From positions 740,652 to 804,651 of the forward strand of contig NZ_LN869528.1 of NCBI RefSeq assembly GCF_001244995.1: a DNA stretch of 64,000 bases. Reading direction: 5' to 3'. This document shows, in pieces, positions 34,180-44,731 of this stretch (positions within the stretch are counted from its first letter, which is position 1; every line of letters starts with the position of its first letter). Below the pieces are notes generated by a model, which saw nothing but the letters and a program-made list of their open reading frames with translations, ran no database searches and was not told the origin of the DNA. The translations under genes were made by a program, and so were the position numbers. The DNA comes from Intestinimonas massiliensis (ex Afouda et al. 2020) (GTDB taxonomy: Bacteria; Bacillota; Clostridia; Oscillospirales; Oscillospiraceae).

Positions 34180-34845
34180 TCAGGCCGTCATATCCTTGGG
34201 GCCACCCTCGGCCACGGTGAAGTCAGCGGCCGTAGCGGCCTTCACGTCGTCCACGGTGAACTCGGGGTTGATTTCGGTCATGACCAGGCCGTCCTTGGTC
34301 ACATCGAACACACACATCTCGGTGATGATCTTGGTGACACAGTGCACGGCGGTGTAGGGCAGGGTGCACTTCTTCAGAATCTTGGGATTGCCCTTGGCGG
34401 TATGCTCCATAGCCACGATGACGTTCTTCGCGCCCACCAGCAGGTCCATGGCGCCGCCCATGCCCGGCATCTTCTTGCCGGGGATGATCCAGTTGGACAG
34501 AGAGCCCTCCTGGTCCACTTCCAGGCCGCCCAGAATGGTGGCGTTCACATGGCCGCCGCGGATAAAGGCAAAGGAGGTGGCGGAGTCTACATAGCAGCCG
34601 CCCAGACCGGCCTGCGCAGGGGAGCCGCCCGCATCCGTCTTATACTTGGGCTCGGCCTCCTCAGCGGTGGGCTTGGGGCCGGTGCCGATGATGCCGTTCT
34701 CGGACTGGAGCGTGACCTTCACGCCTTCGGGCAGGTAGGCGGGGACCATGGTCGGCAGGCCGATGCCCAGGTTCACCACGTCGCCGTCCTTCAGCTCTTT
34801 GGCAACACGTTTGGCGATAAAGCCCTTGATCTCAGACTTTTCCAT
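34180..34845 (-). CDS. atoA: 3-oxoacid CoA-transferase subunit B (AtoA-like)
   Basis: A 221-residue beta subunit of a family I CoA-transferase. The catalytic glutamate is in LQSENGIIG, and GLGGCYVDSATSFAFIRGG and GGLEVDQEGSLSNW follow. With AtoD it moves CoA between acetoacetate and butyryl-CoA or acetate. Next to thiolase this fits a butyrate pathway in which acetoacetate is activated at the expense of butyryl-CoA. The start overlaps the atoD stop by one base. Confidence 0.93.
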   Translation of the reverse strand: MEKSEIKGFIAKRVAKELKDGDVVNLGIGLPTMVPAYLPEGVKVTLQSENGIIGTGPKPTAEEAEPKYKTDAGGSPAQAGLGGCYVDSATSFAFIRGGHVNATILGGLEVDQEGSLSNWIIPGKKMPGMGGAMDLLVGAKNVIVAMEHTAKGNPKILKKCTLPYTAVHCVTKIITEMCVFDVTKDGLVMTEINPEFTVDDVKAATAADFTVAEGGPKDMTA

Positions 34846-35531
34846 TATGCTTTCCCTCCATCCACGATGTACTTGATGTAGGCGCCGGGAGTGACTACGT
34901 TCTCGGGCTCAATGGTACCGATCTCCACCAGATTGTCGGCCTCGGCAATGACCACGTCGGCGGCGGTGGCGGCCACCACGTTGAAGTTGCGGGTGGTGCC
35001 CTTGTACCACATGTTGCCGGCCTTGTCGATTTTATACGCGTTGACCAGCGCAAAGTCGGCGTGCAGAGGCTTCATCAGCAGGTACTCCTTGCCGTCGATG
35101 GTCTGCTTGCCCAGGCAGAGGGGAGAGTCCTCCACGATGGTGCCCACGCCGGTGGGGGTGAGCACGCCGCCCAGACCGGCGCCGCCGGCCCGGATCATCT
35201 CCGCCAGGGAGCCCTGAGGGATCAGGTTGACCTCCAGGGTCTTGTCCACCATGTTCTGAGTGGCCACGTCGGGGGTCATACCCACATGGGTGGCGATGAC
35301 GCGCTTGACCTGCTTGTTATGGACCAGCTTGGCCATGCCGTACAGATCTCCGTCGGGGCCGGTCGCCATGCCGCAGTCGTTGCCAATGATGGTAAAACCG
35401 CTTTTGCCGCTCTTAGACAGAGCGTCAATGATCTTGTGGGCGCTGCCGCACCCCAGGAAGCCGCCGAACATGATAGTGGCCCCATCGGGAATCATCGCTA
35501 CGGCTTCCTCAACAGAAATAATTTTTGCCAC
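34845..35531 (-). CDS. atoD: 3-oxoacid CoA-transferase subunit A (AtoD-like)
   Basis: A 228-residue alpha subunit with the GGFLGCGSAHKIIDAL glycine segment and GGAGLGGVLTPTGVGT. It is the partner of AtoA. ATG 35531 is preceded by a good promoter about 100 bases upstream. Thiolase ends about 155 bases upstream on the same strand, with a GC hairpin in between. Confidence 0.93.
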   Translation of the reverse strand: MAKIISVEEAVAMIPDGATIMFGGFLGCGSAHKIIDALSKSGKSGFTIIGNDCGMATGPDGDLYGMAKLVHNKQVKRVIATHVGMTPDVATQNMVDKTLEVNLIPQGSLAEMIRAGGAGLGGVLTPTGVGTIVEDSPLCLGKQTIDGKEYLLMKPLHADFALVNAYKIDKAGNMWYKGTTRNFNVVAATAADVVIAEADNLVEIGTIEPENVVTPGAYIKYIVDGGKA

Positions 35532-35629
35532 AGTTTTTCCCTCCTGCTGCTAGTTTGGTAATCCCTTCGATAACGCGCTCCAGCGGGCGGACCCAGAAGG
35601 GGCCGCCCGCCAGACCTATTATCACTATT

Positions 35630-35658
35630 ATCTTAGCACGTTTTGGAGCGGGTATCAA
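35630..35658 (-). promoter_or_regulatory. atoD-atoA promoter
   Basis: The minus strand has TTGATA (35658-35653), a 17-base spacer and TAAGAT (35635-35630). A GGGCGG/CCGCCC hairpin lies between it and atoD. Confidence 0.65.
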
Positions 35659-35686
35659 CACCCGAGACCAAGAGTTTATAAGGAAT

Positions 35687-36946
<1,260 letters not shown>

Positions 36947-37390
36947 GACATTACCTCCATCAATTATGAATTTTGCATAATTTGAATGATTCGCTTCCCT
37001 TCAATTTTCAATTATACACGATTGTCCCTAAAAAAGCAACGAAAAAGTATCGAATATTTGCACAATACAAATAATACGATTCACAAATAGCTTTTACATA
37101 GAAACGATAGTGGTAGCACCAATCTGAGAAAAAACGTCCGATTTGCAAGGGGTTTGGACGTTTCAACCAATAGGGAAGAATTCACCCAATGGTTAAAAAA
37201 GGCGCTTTTTACAAAAAAGTGCGCAAAAAATTTTTTCTTGACAGGGGGAAAAAGACGGTGCGCCCGGGCTGAAAAAGGGGTCTCAGCCCCCCAGGAAGGG
37301 AGGGCAAAAAAACGACGGAGGACCGAAAAAAACGATGCGCCGGACAGAACAAAATTCCCGCCAGCGCAACGAAAAGCGGGGAGAGCGCCC
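36947..37390. other. Gene-free, AT-rich stretch between thiolase and mfd
   Basis: The 444 bases hold the thiolase promoter and long A/T-rich tracts (AATTGAAAATTGAA-type repeats). A GGGCTGA/TCAGCCC hairpin lies near 37267-37291 and may help end mfd transcripts on the minus strand. No convincing gene was found. Confidence 0.6.
37011..37039 (-). promoter_or_regulatory. Thiolase promoter
   Basis: The minus strand has TTGCTT (37039-37034), a 17-base spacer and a perfect TATAAT (37016-37011). It gives a leader of roughly 60 AT-rich bases before thiolase. Confidence 0.75.
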
Positions 37391-40300
37391 TCACGGAGCC
37401 GCCCCGCCGTATTCCTCGATGAGCTTGGACGACAGCTTGACCGGGTCCTCGCCCTTTTTCACCTTGAGGGAGAGGTAGGGCTTGTCGCCCGCCGAGAAGA
37501 GCAGCCGGCCCCGGTAGGCGGGACGGCCCGCGATGGCCGACACCCGGGCCAGGTCCGGGTCTCGCAGGGTGAAGTTGAGCCGCTCTCCCCGCTGAGCGAT
37601 CTCAGTGACGCCGCACTTGGCCGCCGCCGCCCGCAGCAGAGCCACCGAGATCAGGTTGTTCACCGGCCGGGGCGGGTCGCCGTAGCGGTCCACCAGCTCG
37701 TCCACCAGGTCGTCCGCCTCCTCCTCGCTGCGGATGCGGGCGATACGGCGGTACAGGTCCATGCGCTGCTCCGGCGAGGGGACGTAGCGGTCCGGGATGG
37801 AGGCTGCCACGGTGAGGTCGGCGGCGCACTCGGCCCGAAGCTCCGGCTTTTCTCCCCGCTCCTCCAGCACCGCCTCCTCCAGCAGCTTCAGGTACATGTC
37901 GTAGCCCACGCTCAACAGGAAGCCGGACTGCTCGGGGCCCAGCACGTTGCCCGCTCCGCGGATCTCCAGGTCCCGCATGGCGATCTTGAAGCCGGAGCCA
38001 AATTCCGCGAACTCCCGGATGGCACCCAGGCGCTTGGCCGCCACTTCGGTGAGCACCTTGCCCCGGCGGTAGGTCATGTAGGCCGACGCCCGGCGCGCCG
38101 ACCGGCCCACCCGGCCCCGGATCTGGTGGAGCTGGGCCAGACCCAGGTGGTCGGCGTCCTCAATGATGAGGGTGTTGGCGTTGGGGATGTCGATGCCCGT
38201 CTCGATGATGGTGGTGCACACCAGGATGTCCAGATCCCCGTCGGTCATGTGGCTCATCACGTCGGAGAGCTCCTCCTGGGTCATCTTGCCATGGCCCACG
38301 CCGATGCGGGCCTCCGGCAGAAGGGCCTGGATGCGGGCGGCGGTGCGCTCGATGGTCTCCACCCGGTTGTGGAGGTAGTAGACCTGGCCGCCCCGCTCCA
38401 GCTCCCGCTTCATGGCGTCGGCCAGCACCCCCCAGTCGTGCTCCAGCACATAGGTCTGCACCGGCAGACGGTCCTGAGGGGGCTCCTCCAGCGTGGACAT
38501 GTCCCGGATGCCGCTCAGGGCCATGTTCAGCGTGCGGGGAATGGGCGTGGCCGACAGGGTGAGCACGTCCACCTGCTTGCTCAGTTCCTTCAGCTTTTCC
38601 TTATGGGCCACCCCGAAGCGCTGCTCCTCGTCCACCACCAGCAGGCCCAGGTCCTTGAATTTCACGTCCTTCTGGAACAGCCGGTGGGTGCCGATGAGCA
38701 GGTCGATCTTCCCCGCCTGGAGCTTTTGCAGGGTGGCACGCATCTGACCGGCGGTGCGGAACCGGGAGACCACGTCGATCTCCACCGGAAACTTGGCGAA
38801 GCGGCGCTTGGCGGTGAGATAGTGCTGCCGGGCCAGGACGGTGGTGGGGGCCAGTATGGCCGCCTGCTTGCCGTCCAGCACGCACTTCATGATGGCCCGG
38901 AAGGCCACCTCCGTCTTGCCGTAGCCCACGTCGCCGCACAGGAGCCGGTCCATGGGAGCGGCCTTCTCCATGTCCCGCTTGATCTCCGCGATGCAGCGGA
39001 GCTGGTCGTCGGTCTCGGTATACTCAAACTGGTCCTCGAACTCCTTCTGCCAGGGGGAGTCGGGGGAAAAGGCGTAGCCGGGCAGGCGCTGGCGCTCGGC
39101 GTAGAGCTGGATCAGCCCCTTGGCCAGGTCGGCCACCGCCTTTTTGGCCCGGGTCTTGGCCTTCTCCCAGTCGGCGCCGCCCAGCTTGGACAGCTTTTTG
39201 GCCTCCACGTTCTCGCCCGCGCCGATGTACTTGCTCACCAGGTCCAGTTGGGTGGCCGGGACGTACAGCACGTCCGCCCCGGCGTAGTTGATCTTCACAT
39301 AGTCCTTCTGCACCCCGTCGGCCGTCATCTTCACCATGCCCACATACCGGCCGATGCCGTGGTGCTCGTGGACCACCAGGTCGCCGGGGGAGAGGTCGGC
39401 GTAGGAGTCCAGCTTCTGCCGGTTGGTCTGCTTTTTGGGCCGGGGCTTCCTGGGGGCCGCCGGGCGGCCCTCGGTGAGCACCGCCAGCTTGGCGTCGGGG
39501 TACTCTAAGCCCGCCGACAGCCCGCCCACGCAGAGCACCGCCTGGCCCGGGCCGGGCAGGTCGTGGAGGGCAAAGTCCACCGCCGAGCGGACCTTCTCCT
39601 CCCGCAGCAGGGACTGGAGGTTTAAGCAGCGCTGCTCCCCGCCGGCCAGCACCACCGCGCCGAAGCCGGCGCCCTGGTAGTGGCGCAGGTCACCGGCGGC
39701 GGTCTCCAGGCTGGCCCCGTAGGAGGGGAGCTGCTTGGCCATCACGTCCAGCATCACCCGGGGCCGCAGGGGGTAGGACGAGGAGGCAAAGGAATCCAGG
39801 AAGCACACCGGGTAGTCGCCCAGGACCCGGCAGAGCTCCTCCATGGTGCGGGCGTACACCGCCAGCTCACCCGATACCTGGCCACCCTCCAAAAGGGTCT
39901 TAACATCTTCCTCCAGCCGCCACAGGTAGTGCTTGGCCCGCTCCGCCACCCGGGGGCTCTCGCAGAACAGGACCACCGCGTCCTCGGGCAGATAGTCTGC
40001 CGCCGTGGCCATCTGGGGATAGATCAGGGCCAGATAGCGGTCCACCGCCGGAAAGGCCACCCCGGCCTGGAACCGCTCCCGGTCCTCGTTCAGGGTGGCC
40101 AGCAGGGCGGGGTGGGAGGGCTTGGACTTCTCGACCCGGGCGATCAGGCCGTCCAGGGCCTCCAGCAGCCCGGGGAAGCCGCCGGGGGCAAACTGGGGCA
40201 GCACCTCGGAGGCGGGGAGGATCTCCGCCTCCCGCAGATTTACCGTCCGCCGCTGGCTGGACACATCGAACAGGCCCATGGAGTCGATCTCATCACCGAA

Positions 40301-40885
40301 GAACTCCGCCCGCACCGGCCTGTCAAAGGCGGGGGAGAAAACGTCCAGGATGCCGCCCCGCAGGGCAAACTGCCCCACACCCTCCACCTGCTCGCACCGG
40401 GTGTAGCCCGCCGCCGAGAGGCGCTCGGCCAGCTCGGGCAGATCGTGGGACTCCCCCACCCGCAGCATCTGGGCGCACTGGGTCAGCAGGGTGCGGGGCA
40501 GGGTGCGCTGGAGCAGGGACTCCACCGTACACACTGTCAGGGGAGACTCCCCCGCCGCCAGCGCCCGCAGCGCCGAAAGCCGCCGGTGCTCCCACTGGCG
40601 GGAGACCACGGCGGCGTTGTGAAAGGTGAAGTCACGGGCGGACAGCCGCCGGACGGCCTGGCCGGTAAAGGCGGTCAGGTCCTCAGCCAGACGGTCGGCC
40701 TCGGTTTCGTCGGCGCACAGCAGCACCACCGGGCGGCCCGTCTGCTCCCAGATCCCGGCGGCAAAGTGGGCTCGGTGGACGGCGGACAGCCCGGACACCG
40801 CCGCCGGACAGCCCCCCGAGTCGAGAGCTGCCAGCAGGCGGGGGAATTCCGGTACCCCGGAGAGGATCTGGGTGAGTAATTTCAT
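37391..40885 (-). CDS. mfd: Transcription-repair coupling factor Mfd
   Basis: A 1164-residue translocase that strips stalled RNA polymerase and recruits UvrA. It has the UvrB-like N-terminal modules, the CarD-like RNA polymerase interaction domain (LSPGDLVVHEHHGIGRY), the RecG-like motor with Walker A CGDVGYGKT and DEEQRFG, and the TRG and C-terminal domains. Length is normal. It follows pth in the common prs-pth-mfd order. Confidence 0.97.
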   Translation of the reverse strand: MKLLTQILSGVPEFPRLLAALDSGGCPAAVSGLSAVHRAHFAAGIWEQTGRPVVLLCADETEADRLAEDLTAFTGQAVRRLSARDFTFHNAAVVSRQWEHRRLSALRALAAGESPLTVCTVESLLQRTLPRTLLTQCAQMLRVGESHDLPELAERLSAAGYTRCEQVEGVGQFALRGGILDVFSPAFDRPVRAEFFGDEIDSMGLFDVSSQRRTVNLREAEILPASEVLPQFAPGGFPGLLEALDGLIARVEKSKPSHPALLATLNEDRERFQAGVAFPAVDRYLALIYPQMATAADYLPEDAVVLFCESPRVAERAKHYLWRLEEDVKTLLEGGQVSGELAVYARTMEELCRVLGDYPVCFLDSFASSSYPLRPRVMLDVMAKQLPSYGASLETAAGDLRHYQGAGFGAVVLAGGEQRCLNLQSLLREEKVRSAVDFALHDLPGPGQAVLCVGGLSAGLEYPDAKLAVLTEGRPAAPRKPRPKKQTNRQKLDSYADLSPGDLVVHEHHGIGRYVGMVKMTADGVQKDYVKINYAGADVLYVPATQLDLVSKYIGAGENVEAKKLSKLGGADWEKAKTRAKKAVADLAKGLIQLYAERQRLPGYAFSPDSPWQKEFEDQFEYTETDDQLRCIAEIKRDMEKAAPMDRLLCGDVGYGKTEVAFRAIMKCVLDGKQAAILAPTTVLARQHYLTAKRRFAKFPVEIDVVSRFRTAGQMRATLQKLQAGKIDLLIGTHRLFQKDVKFKDLGLLVVDEEQRFGVAHKEKLKELSKQVDVLTLSATPIPRTLNMALSGIRDMSTLEEPPQDRLPVQTYVLEHDWGVLADAMKRELERGGQVYYLHNRVETIERTAARIQALLPEARIGVGHGKMTQEELSDVMSHMTDGDLDILVCTTIIETGIDIPNANTLIIEDADHLGLAQLHQIRGRVGRSARRASAYMTYRRGKVLTEVAAKRLGAIREFAEFGSGFKIAMRDLEIRGAGNVLGPEQSGFLLSVGYDMYLKLLEEAVLEERGEKPELRAECAADLTVAASIPDRYVPSPEQRMDLYRRIARIRSEEEADDLVDELVDRYGDPPRPVNNLISVALLRAAAAKCGVTEIAQRGERLNFTLRDPDLARVSAIAGRPAYRGRLLFSAGDKPYLSLKVKKGEDPVKLSSKLIEEYGGAAP

Positions 40886-41025
40886 GGCAGCCTCCCATTC
40901 TGAAATTGAAAATTAGGAAAAAAGTGACACCAAAAGACCGGATTTTTTCGAAGCGGGGGACTCTGCGGGAGCCGCCTGGGACTGGCGCCGGGCCTGGACG
41001 CGGGGCGGGAGCTGGCGGACGGGGA

Positions 41026-41625
41026 TTAGCCGTTATATCGGCTCATGGCCCGGTCGGGGCCCTCCCGGATGAGGCATTCCACCGCGTCCGCCGCGCGCTT
41101 CACCGCCGCATCCACCGCCTTCTTGTCCTCCCCCTGGAGCTTGCCCAGCACCCAGTCGGCCATGTCGTAGTCCGGACGGGGCTTTTCCCCTACGCCCACC
41201 CGGACCCGGGGAAACTGGTCGGTGCCCAGATGCTGGATCAGGTTTTTCAGCCCGTTGTGGCCCCCCGCGCTGCCCCCCTTCCGGATGCGCAGCCTGCCCG
41301 GCGGCAGGGCCACGTCGTCGGATACCACCAGCACCCGCTCCGGCGGCACCTTGTAAAAGGCGGCGGCCTCTCGGGCGGCCTCGCCGGACAGATTCATATA
41401 GGTCACCGGCTTCATCAGCAGCACCTTGGCCCCGCCCAGCTCTACCGTGTTGGTGAGGGCGCGGAATTTCAGACGCTGAACGGGCACGTCCTTGCGGGCG
41501 GCGATCTCGTCGGCCACCTGAAAGCCCACGTTGTGGCGGGTGTTCTCATACGGGTCCCCGGGGTTGCCCAGGCAGACCAGCAGCCATTCCACGCCGCCGG
41601 AGGAGCGATTCTTACCAAAAATCAT
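41026..41625 (-). CDS. pth: Peptidyl-tRNA hydrolase
   Basis: A 199-residue Pth that releases peptides from peptidyl-tRNA. It has LVCLGNPGDPYENTRHNVGF (catalytic His and Asn), MKPVTYMNLSG, and the catalytic aspartate in VVSDDVALPPG with GSAGGHNGLKN. ATG 41625 has GAGGT upstream. An N-terminal extension of about eight residues (GKNRSSGG) precedes the conserved core. Confidence 0.95.
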   Translation of the reverse strand: MIFGKNRSSGGVEWLLVCLGNPGDPYENTRHNVGFQVADEIAARKDVPVQRLKFRALTNTVELGGAKVLLMKPVTYMNLSGEAAREAAAFYKVPPERVLVVSDDVALPPGRLRIRKGGSAGGHNGLKNLIQHLGTDQFPRVRVGVGEKPRPDYDMADWVLGKLQGEDKKAVDAAVKRAADAVECLIREGPDRAMSRYNG

Positions 41626-41645
41626 AATTACCTCGATCGAAACGA

Positions 41646-41677
41646 CACAGGGGCGGAGCATCGCTCCGCCCCTGTGC
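41646..41677 (-). terminator. Hairpin between prs and pth
   Basis: CACAGGGGCGGAGC pairs with GCTCCGCCCCTGTG. On the minus strand it is followed by TCGTTTCG, a poor T-run, so it may be only a partial terminator or an RNA-stabilising hairpin. Confidence 0.6.
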
Positions 41678-41697
41678 ATTGGTGTTGAAAACGGTCC

Positions 41698-42657
41698 TTA
41701 GAGGAAGAGCTTGGAGACAGAGACTTCCTCGTAGATGCGCTCGATGGCCTCGGCAAACATGTGGGCCACGGAGATATATTTGATCTTATCACACTTTACT
41801 TCGGGGCGGGCGGGAACGGTGTCGAGGAACACCATCTCCTTGAGGGCGCTTTTCTCGATGCGCTCGATAGCCGGGCCGGAGAGCACGCCATGGCTGGCGC
41901 AGGCGATGACCTCGGTGGCCCCGCCCAGCTCCACCAGAGCCTGGGCCGCGCCGCAGATGGAGCCCGCGGTGTCCACCATGTCGTCGAAGAGGATGACCTT
42001 CTTATCCCGCACATCGCCAATGATATTCATGACCTCAGAGGAGTTGGCCTTCTGACGGCGCTTATCCACGATGGCCAGGCCCATCCCCAGCTTCTGGGCA
42101 AAGGCCCGGGCCCGGGCCACGGAGCCCACGTCGGGGGAGACCACGATGGTCTCGTCCTCGTGGCCCTCGTACCGCTGGTGGAAATACTGGGTGAAGATGG
42201 GGTTGCCCAGCAGATTGTCCACGGGGATGTCGAAAAAGCCCTGGATCTGGGAGGCGTGCAGGTCCATGGTCAGCACCCGGTCGGCCCCGGCGGCCACGAT
42301 CATGTTGGCCACCAGCTTGGCGGAGATGGGGTCGCGGGGCTTGGCCTTCCGGTCCTGCCGGGCGTAGCCGAAGTAGGGCATCACGGCGGTGATGCGGCCG
42401 GCGGAGGCCCGCTTAAACGCGTCGATCATGATGAGCATTTCCATCAGATTGTCGTTGACGGGAGAGCAGGTGGACTGGACCACGAACACGTCGGAGCCGC
42501 GAACCGTCTCGTAGATGGAGACGAAGTTCTCCCCATCGGAGAAGGCCCCTACCTCGGCGTTGCCGAGCTGGGTGCCCAGTTCCCGGCAGATATTCTCCGC
42601 CAACGCCCGGTTCGAGTTGCCGGAGAATATCTTGATGTCCTTGCCATGTGCGATCAT
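41698..42657 (-). CDS. prs: Ribose-phosphate pyrophosphokinase
   Basis: A 319-residue PRPP synthetase. It has the N-terminal IFSGNSNRALAENI, DLHASQIQGFF, the catalytic flexible-loop region KRRQ, and the PRPP-binding loop VILFDDMVDTAGS. It makes PRPP from ribose-5-phosphate and ATP, supplying purine salvage such as Xpt. ATG 42657 has GAGGG upstream; a GTG 15 bases earlier is less likely. It follows the glmU-like gene as glmU-prs usually do. Confidence 0.95.
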   Translation of the reverse strand: MIAHGKDIKIFSGNSNRALAENICRELGTQLGNAEVGAFSDGENFVSIYETVRGSDVFVVQSTCSPVNDNLMEMLIMIDAFKRASAGRITAVMPYFGYARQDRKAKPRDPISAKLVANMIVAAGADRVLTMDLHASQIQGFFDIPVDNLLGNPIFTQYFHQRYEGHEDETIVVSPDVGSVARARAFAQKLGMGLAIVDKRRQKANSSEVMNIIGDVRDKKVILFDDMVDTAGSICGAAQALVELGGATEVIACASHGVLSGPAIERIEKSALKEMVFLDTVPARPEVKCDKIKYISVAHMFAEAIERIYEEVSVSKLFL

Positions 42658-42718
42658 TTCAACATCCCTCACAAATTTTTATAAATTTTCCGCGTCGTCA
42701 TACAGTCAGCGCGGTTTT

Positions 42719-43921
42719 TCACTTCTTTCCCCTGGCCCGGCGCCGTTTGGCGGCCCACTGGATTTTGATGGTCTGGGACGAGCGCGCGATGGCCAGCGAG
42801 TCGGCCGGCACGTCGTCGGTAATGGTGCTGCCCGCCGCGATGTAGGCCCCCTCGCCGATCTTCACCGGCGCCACCAGGTTGGTGTTGCAGCCGATGAAGG
42901 CCCCGTCCCCGATGGTGGTGCGGAACTTGGCCGTGCCGTCGTAATTCACCGTCACCGTGCCGCAGCCGAAGTTGATGCGCGATCCCGCATCGGTATCCCC
43001 TACATAGGTCAGGTGGGAGATCTTGGTGCCGTCCCCCACGGTGGAGTTTTTCAGCTCCACAAAATCCCCCACCTTCACGTCCCGGCCCACGCGGCAGTTG
43101 GGACGGATGTAGGCGAAGGGGCCGATCTTGGTCCCGTCGTCCACGGTGGACGCATTGAGCTGGGAGGCATTCACCGTCACCCGGTCCCCAATGGCGCAGT
43201 CGGTGATCATGGTGTTGGGGCCGATCTCACAGTCCCGGCCGATGACGGTCTCCCCCTTCAGGATGGTGCCGGGGAGGATGCGGGTGCCGCCGCCTACGCT
43301 GACCCGGGGGCCGATGTAGACGCTGCCCTTGTCCAGAAAGCGGACCGGAGCAGTACCCAGCTCCGATTGCAACCGGGTGATGGAGGCGTACCGGGCGAAG
43401 TCCTGGGCGCTGTCCCAGGTGGGGGCGCAGCGGTCCAGGGGCAGCAGGCCATGGAACAGACCGGGCCGGACGCCGAACACCTTGCCCTCGGCCCGCAGGC
43501 TGGTGAGAAAGTCGCCGCCCCCCTCCACCGCGGCGCCCAGCGCGGCGGCGGAGATGGCGTACACGCCGGAGTCCTCGCCCTGGGGCAGATCCCCTCCGCG
43601 CAGCCGGGCCGCCCCCTGGTCATCCAAAAAGACAGGACGGGTAAACACGGCCACCGGGCCGCTCAGGCCGGTGAGAAAGGCGGTAAGACGCCGGTTGGCG
43701 TCCACCGCGCCGGCAGTGACAAACTCCGTCCCGGCGGGGAAGCAGGCCTCCGCCGCGGCGCGGTCATCGTCGTGGCAGACCACCAGAAAGCGCTCCGCGC
43801 CGGCGCGCTCCAAAGCCGCCGAGAGCCACCGGGCCGCCGGGTCGAACAGGATATCCTCCAGCATGAGGGAGGGCAAATCGCCCTCTCGGGGCAGAAATAC
43901 AATCGCGCCCAAAGATTCCAT
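42719..43921 (-). CDS. GlmU-like protein with degenerate uridylyltransferase half
   Basis: A 400-residue protein at the glmU position before prs. The C-terminal left-handed beta-helix (about residues 195-385) is well kept, with the catalytic His in SHLTYVGD and NYDGTAKFRT, so glucosamine-1-phosphate acetyltransferase activity looks intact. The N-terminal ~190 residues lack the L-A-A-G-x-G-T-R-M loop (here it begins GAIVFLPREGDLPSLM) and the DxP metal motif, so UTP-dependent uridylyl transfer is unlikely. Usual GlmU is about 455 residues. ATG 43921 has GGAGG upstream. Confidence 0.82.
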   Translation of the reverse strand: MESLGAIVFLPREGDLPSLMLEDILFDPAARWLSAALERAGAERFLVVCHDDDRAAAEACFPAGTEFVTAGAVDANRRLTAFLTGLSGPVAVFTRPVFLDDQGAARLRGGDLPQGEDSGVYAISAAALGAAVEGGGDFLTSLRAEGKVFGVRPGLFHGLLPLDRCAPTWDSAQDFARYASITRLQSELGTAPVRFLDKGSVYIGPRVSVGGGTRILPGTILKGETVIGRDCEIGPNTMITDCAIGDRVTVNASQLNASTVDDGTKIGPFAYIRPNCRVGRDVKVGDFVELKNSTVGDGTKISHLTYVGDTDAGSRINFGCGTVTVNYDGTAKFRTTIGDGAFIGCNTNLVAPVKIGEGAYIAAGSTITDDVPADSLAIARSSQTIKIQWAAKRRRARGKK

Positions 43922-43970
43922 AAAAGGGACCTCCCATCCCATACGGGCATACGAATTCTTTACAGGATTC

Positions 43971-43976
43971 ATTATA
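43971..43976 (-). promoter_or_regulatory. Candidate -10 of the glmU-like gene
   Basis: A perfect TATAAT (43976-43971 on the minus strand) lies about 50 bases upstream of the start. The -35 (TGCAAA at 16 bases) is weak. Confidence 0.45.
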
Positions 43977-44032
43977 ACAAATGGCCCAAGGCTTTGCACC
44001 GAAAATTGCAAAAATTTTTCCGCAAAAATGGA

Positions 44033-44066
44033 CAAAAAGACCGCGCCTTTGGTAAAAGACGCGGTC
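44033..44066 (-). terminator. Terminator of the HD-domain gene
   Basis: On the minus strand GACCGCG pairs with CGCGGTC and TTTTTG follows. Confidence 0.82.
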
Positions 44067-44088
44067 AATTTCACAAATGCCGGGAAGA

Positions 44089-44583
44089 TCAGGCGGCGGC
44101 CGCCGCCTTGCGCCGCCGCCGGCGGCGCAGATAGCGGTACAGACCCACCACCTCCAGCGTGGCGCAGGTCTTGTCGGCCAGGTTGACCACAAAGGATTCC
44201 CTGTACCGCGGCATTTTCCGGGCCAGGGGCCACATGTGGGAGATGATGATGTTTTCCTCCTTGGGAGTCAGGGAGCCGCACAGGGCCCAGGCGTTGCTCA
44301 GCGCCGCCTTGGGGTGGGCAAAGCACTGGTTGCCCTGGTGGCTGCCGGGCTGGCGGGGGTCATAGAGGTACAGGTCGTGGAGCAGCCCCGCCCGGGCGGC
44401 GGTCCTGTAGTCCAGCTTCCACCGGCGGGCCAGCCGGAAGGCCACGTAGGATACGAACACCGAGTGGTCGTAGCAGCTCATGCCCGGGTGGTGGCGGATG
44501 CTCCGCATGGACTGGACCTCCGGGGAGTCCAGCAGGTCCCGGACGCAGTTCACAAAACAGCGGTAATTGTAGTCATAATACAT
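44089..44583 (-). CDS. HD-domain metal-dependent phosphohydrolase
   Basis: A 164-residue HD superfamily protein. The metal ligands are His40 (CYDHSVFVS), the HD doublet His69-Asp70 (LLHDLYLYDP), His116 (IISHMWPL) and Asp137 (NLADKTCA). The basic, alanine-rich C-terminal tail is unusual. Substrate unknown; nucleotide or phosphoester hydrolysis is the family norm. Confidence 0.88.
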   Translation of the reverse strand: MYYDYNYRCFVNCVRDLLDSPEVQSMRSIRHHPGMSCYDHSVFVSYVAFRLARRWKLDYRTAARAGLLHDLYLYDPRQPGSHQGNQCFAHPKAALSNAWALCGSLTPKEENIIISHMWPLARKMPRYRESFVVNLADKTCATLEVVGLYRYLRRRRRRKAAAAA

Positions 44584-44628
44584 AGGCAGAGGTCACCAGG
44601 TCCTTTACAGAATGTTTTTTCTGCCCAT

Positions 44629-44657
44629 AGTATAGCCCATTGCGCCGGCCTTGTCAT
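44629..44657 (-). promoter_or_regulatory. Promoter of the HD-domain gene
   Basis: The minus strand has ATGACA (44657-44652), a 17-base spacer and TATACT (44634-44629). Confidence 0.6.
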
Positions 44658-44731
44658 GTGATTTTTGATGGAAGATTGAAAATCTTCATAAATCCTTAAG
44701 ACACTTCCGAGGGAAAATGGGTATCATAACC

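Noticed and set aside
37209..37394. Short minus frame overlapping the mfd stop by GTGA.
   Set aside because: No ribosome site, no recognisable fold, low-complexity hydrophobic and proline-rich text; probably chance.
37154..39508. A 784-codon open frame on the plus strand across mfd.
   Set aside because: It is antisense to Mfd, has low-complexity Gly/Val/His-rich composition typical of GC-rich reverse frames, and no matching family.
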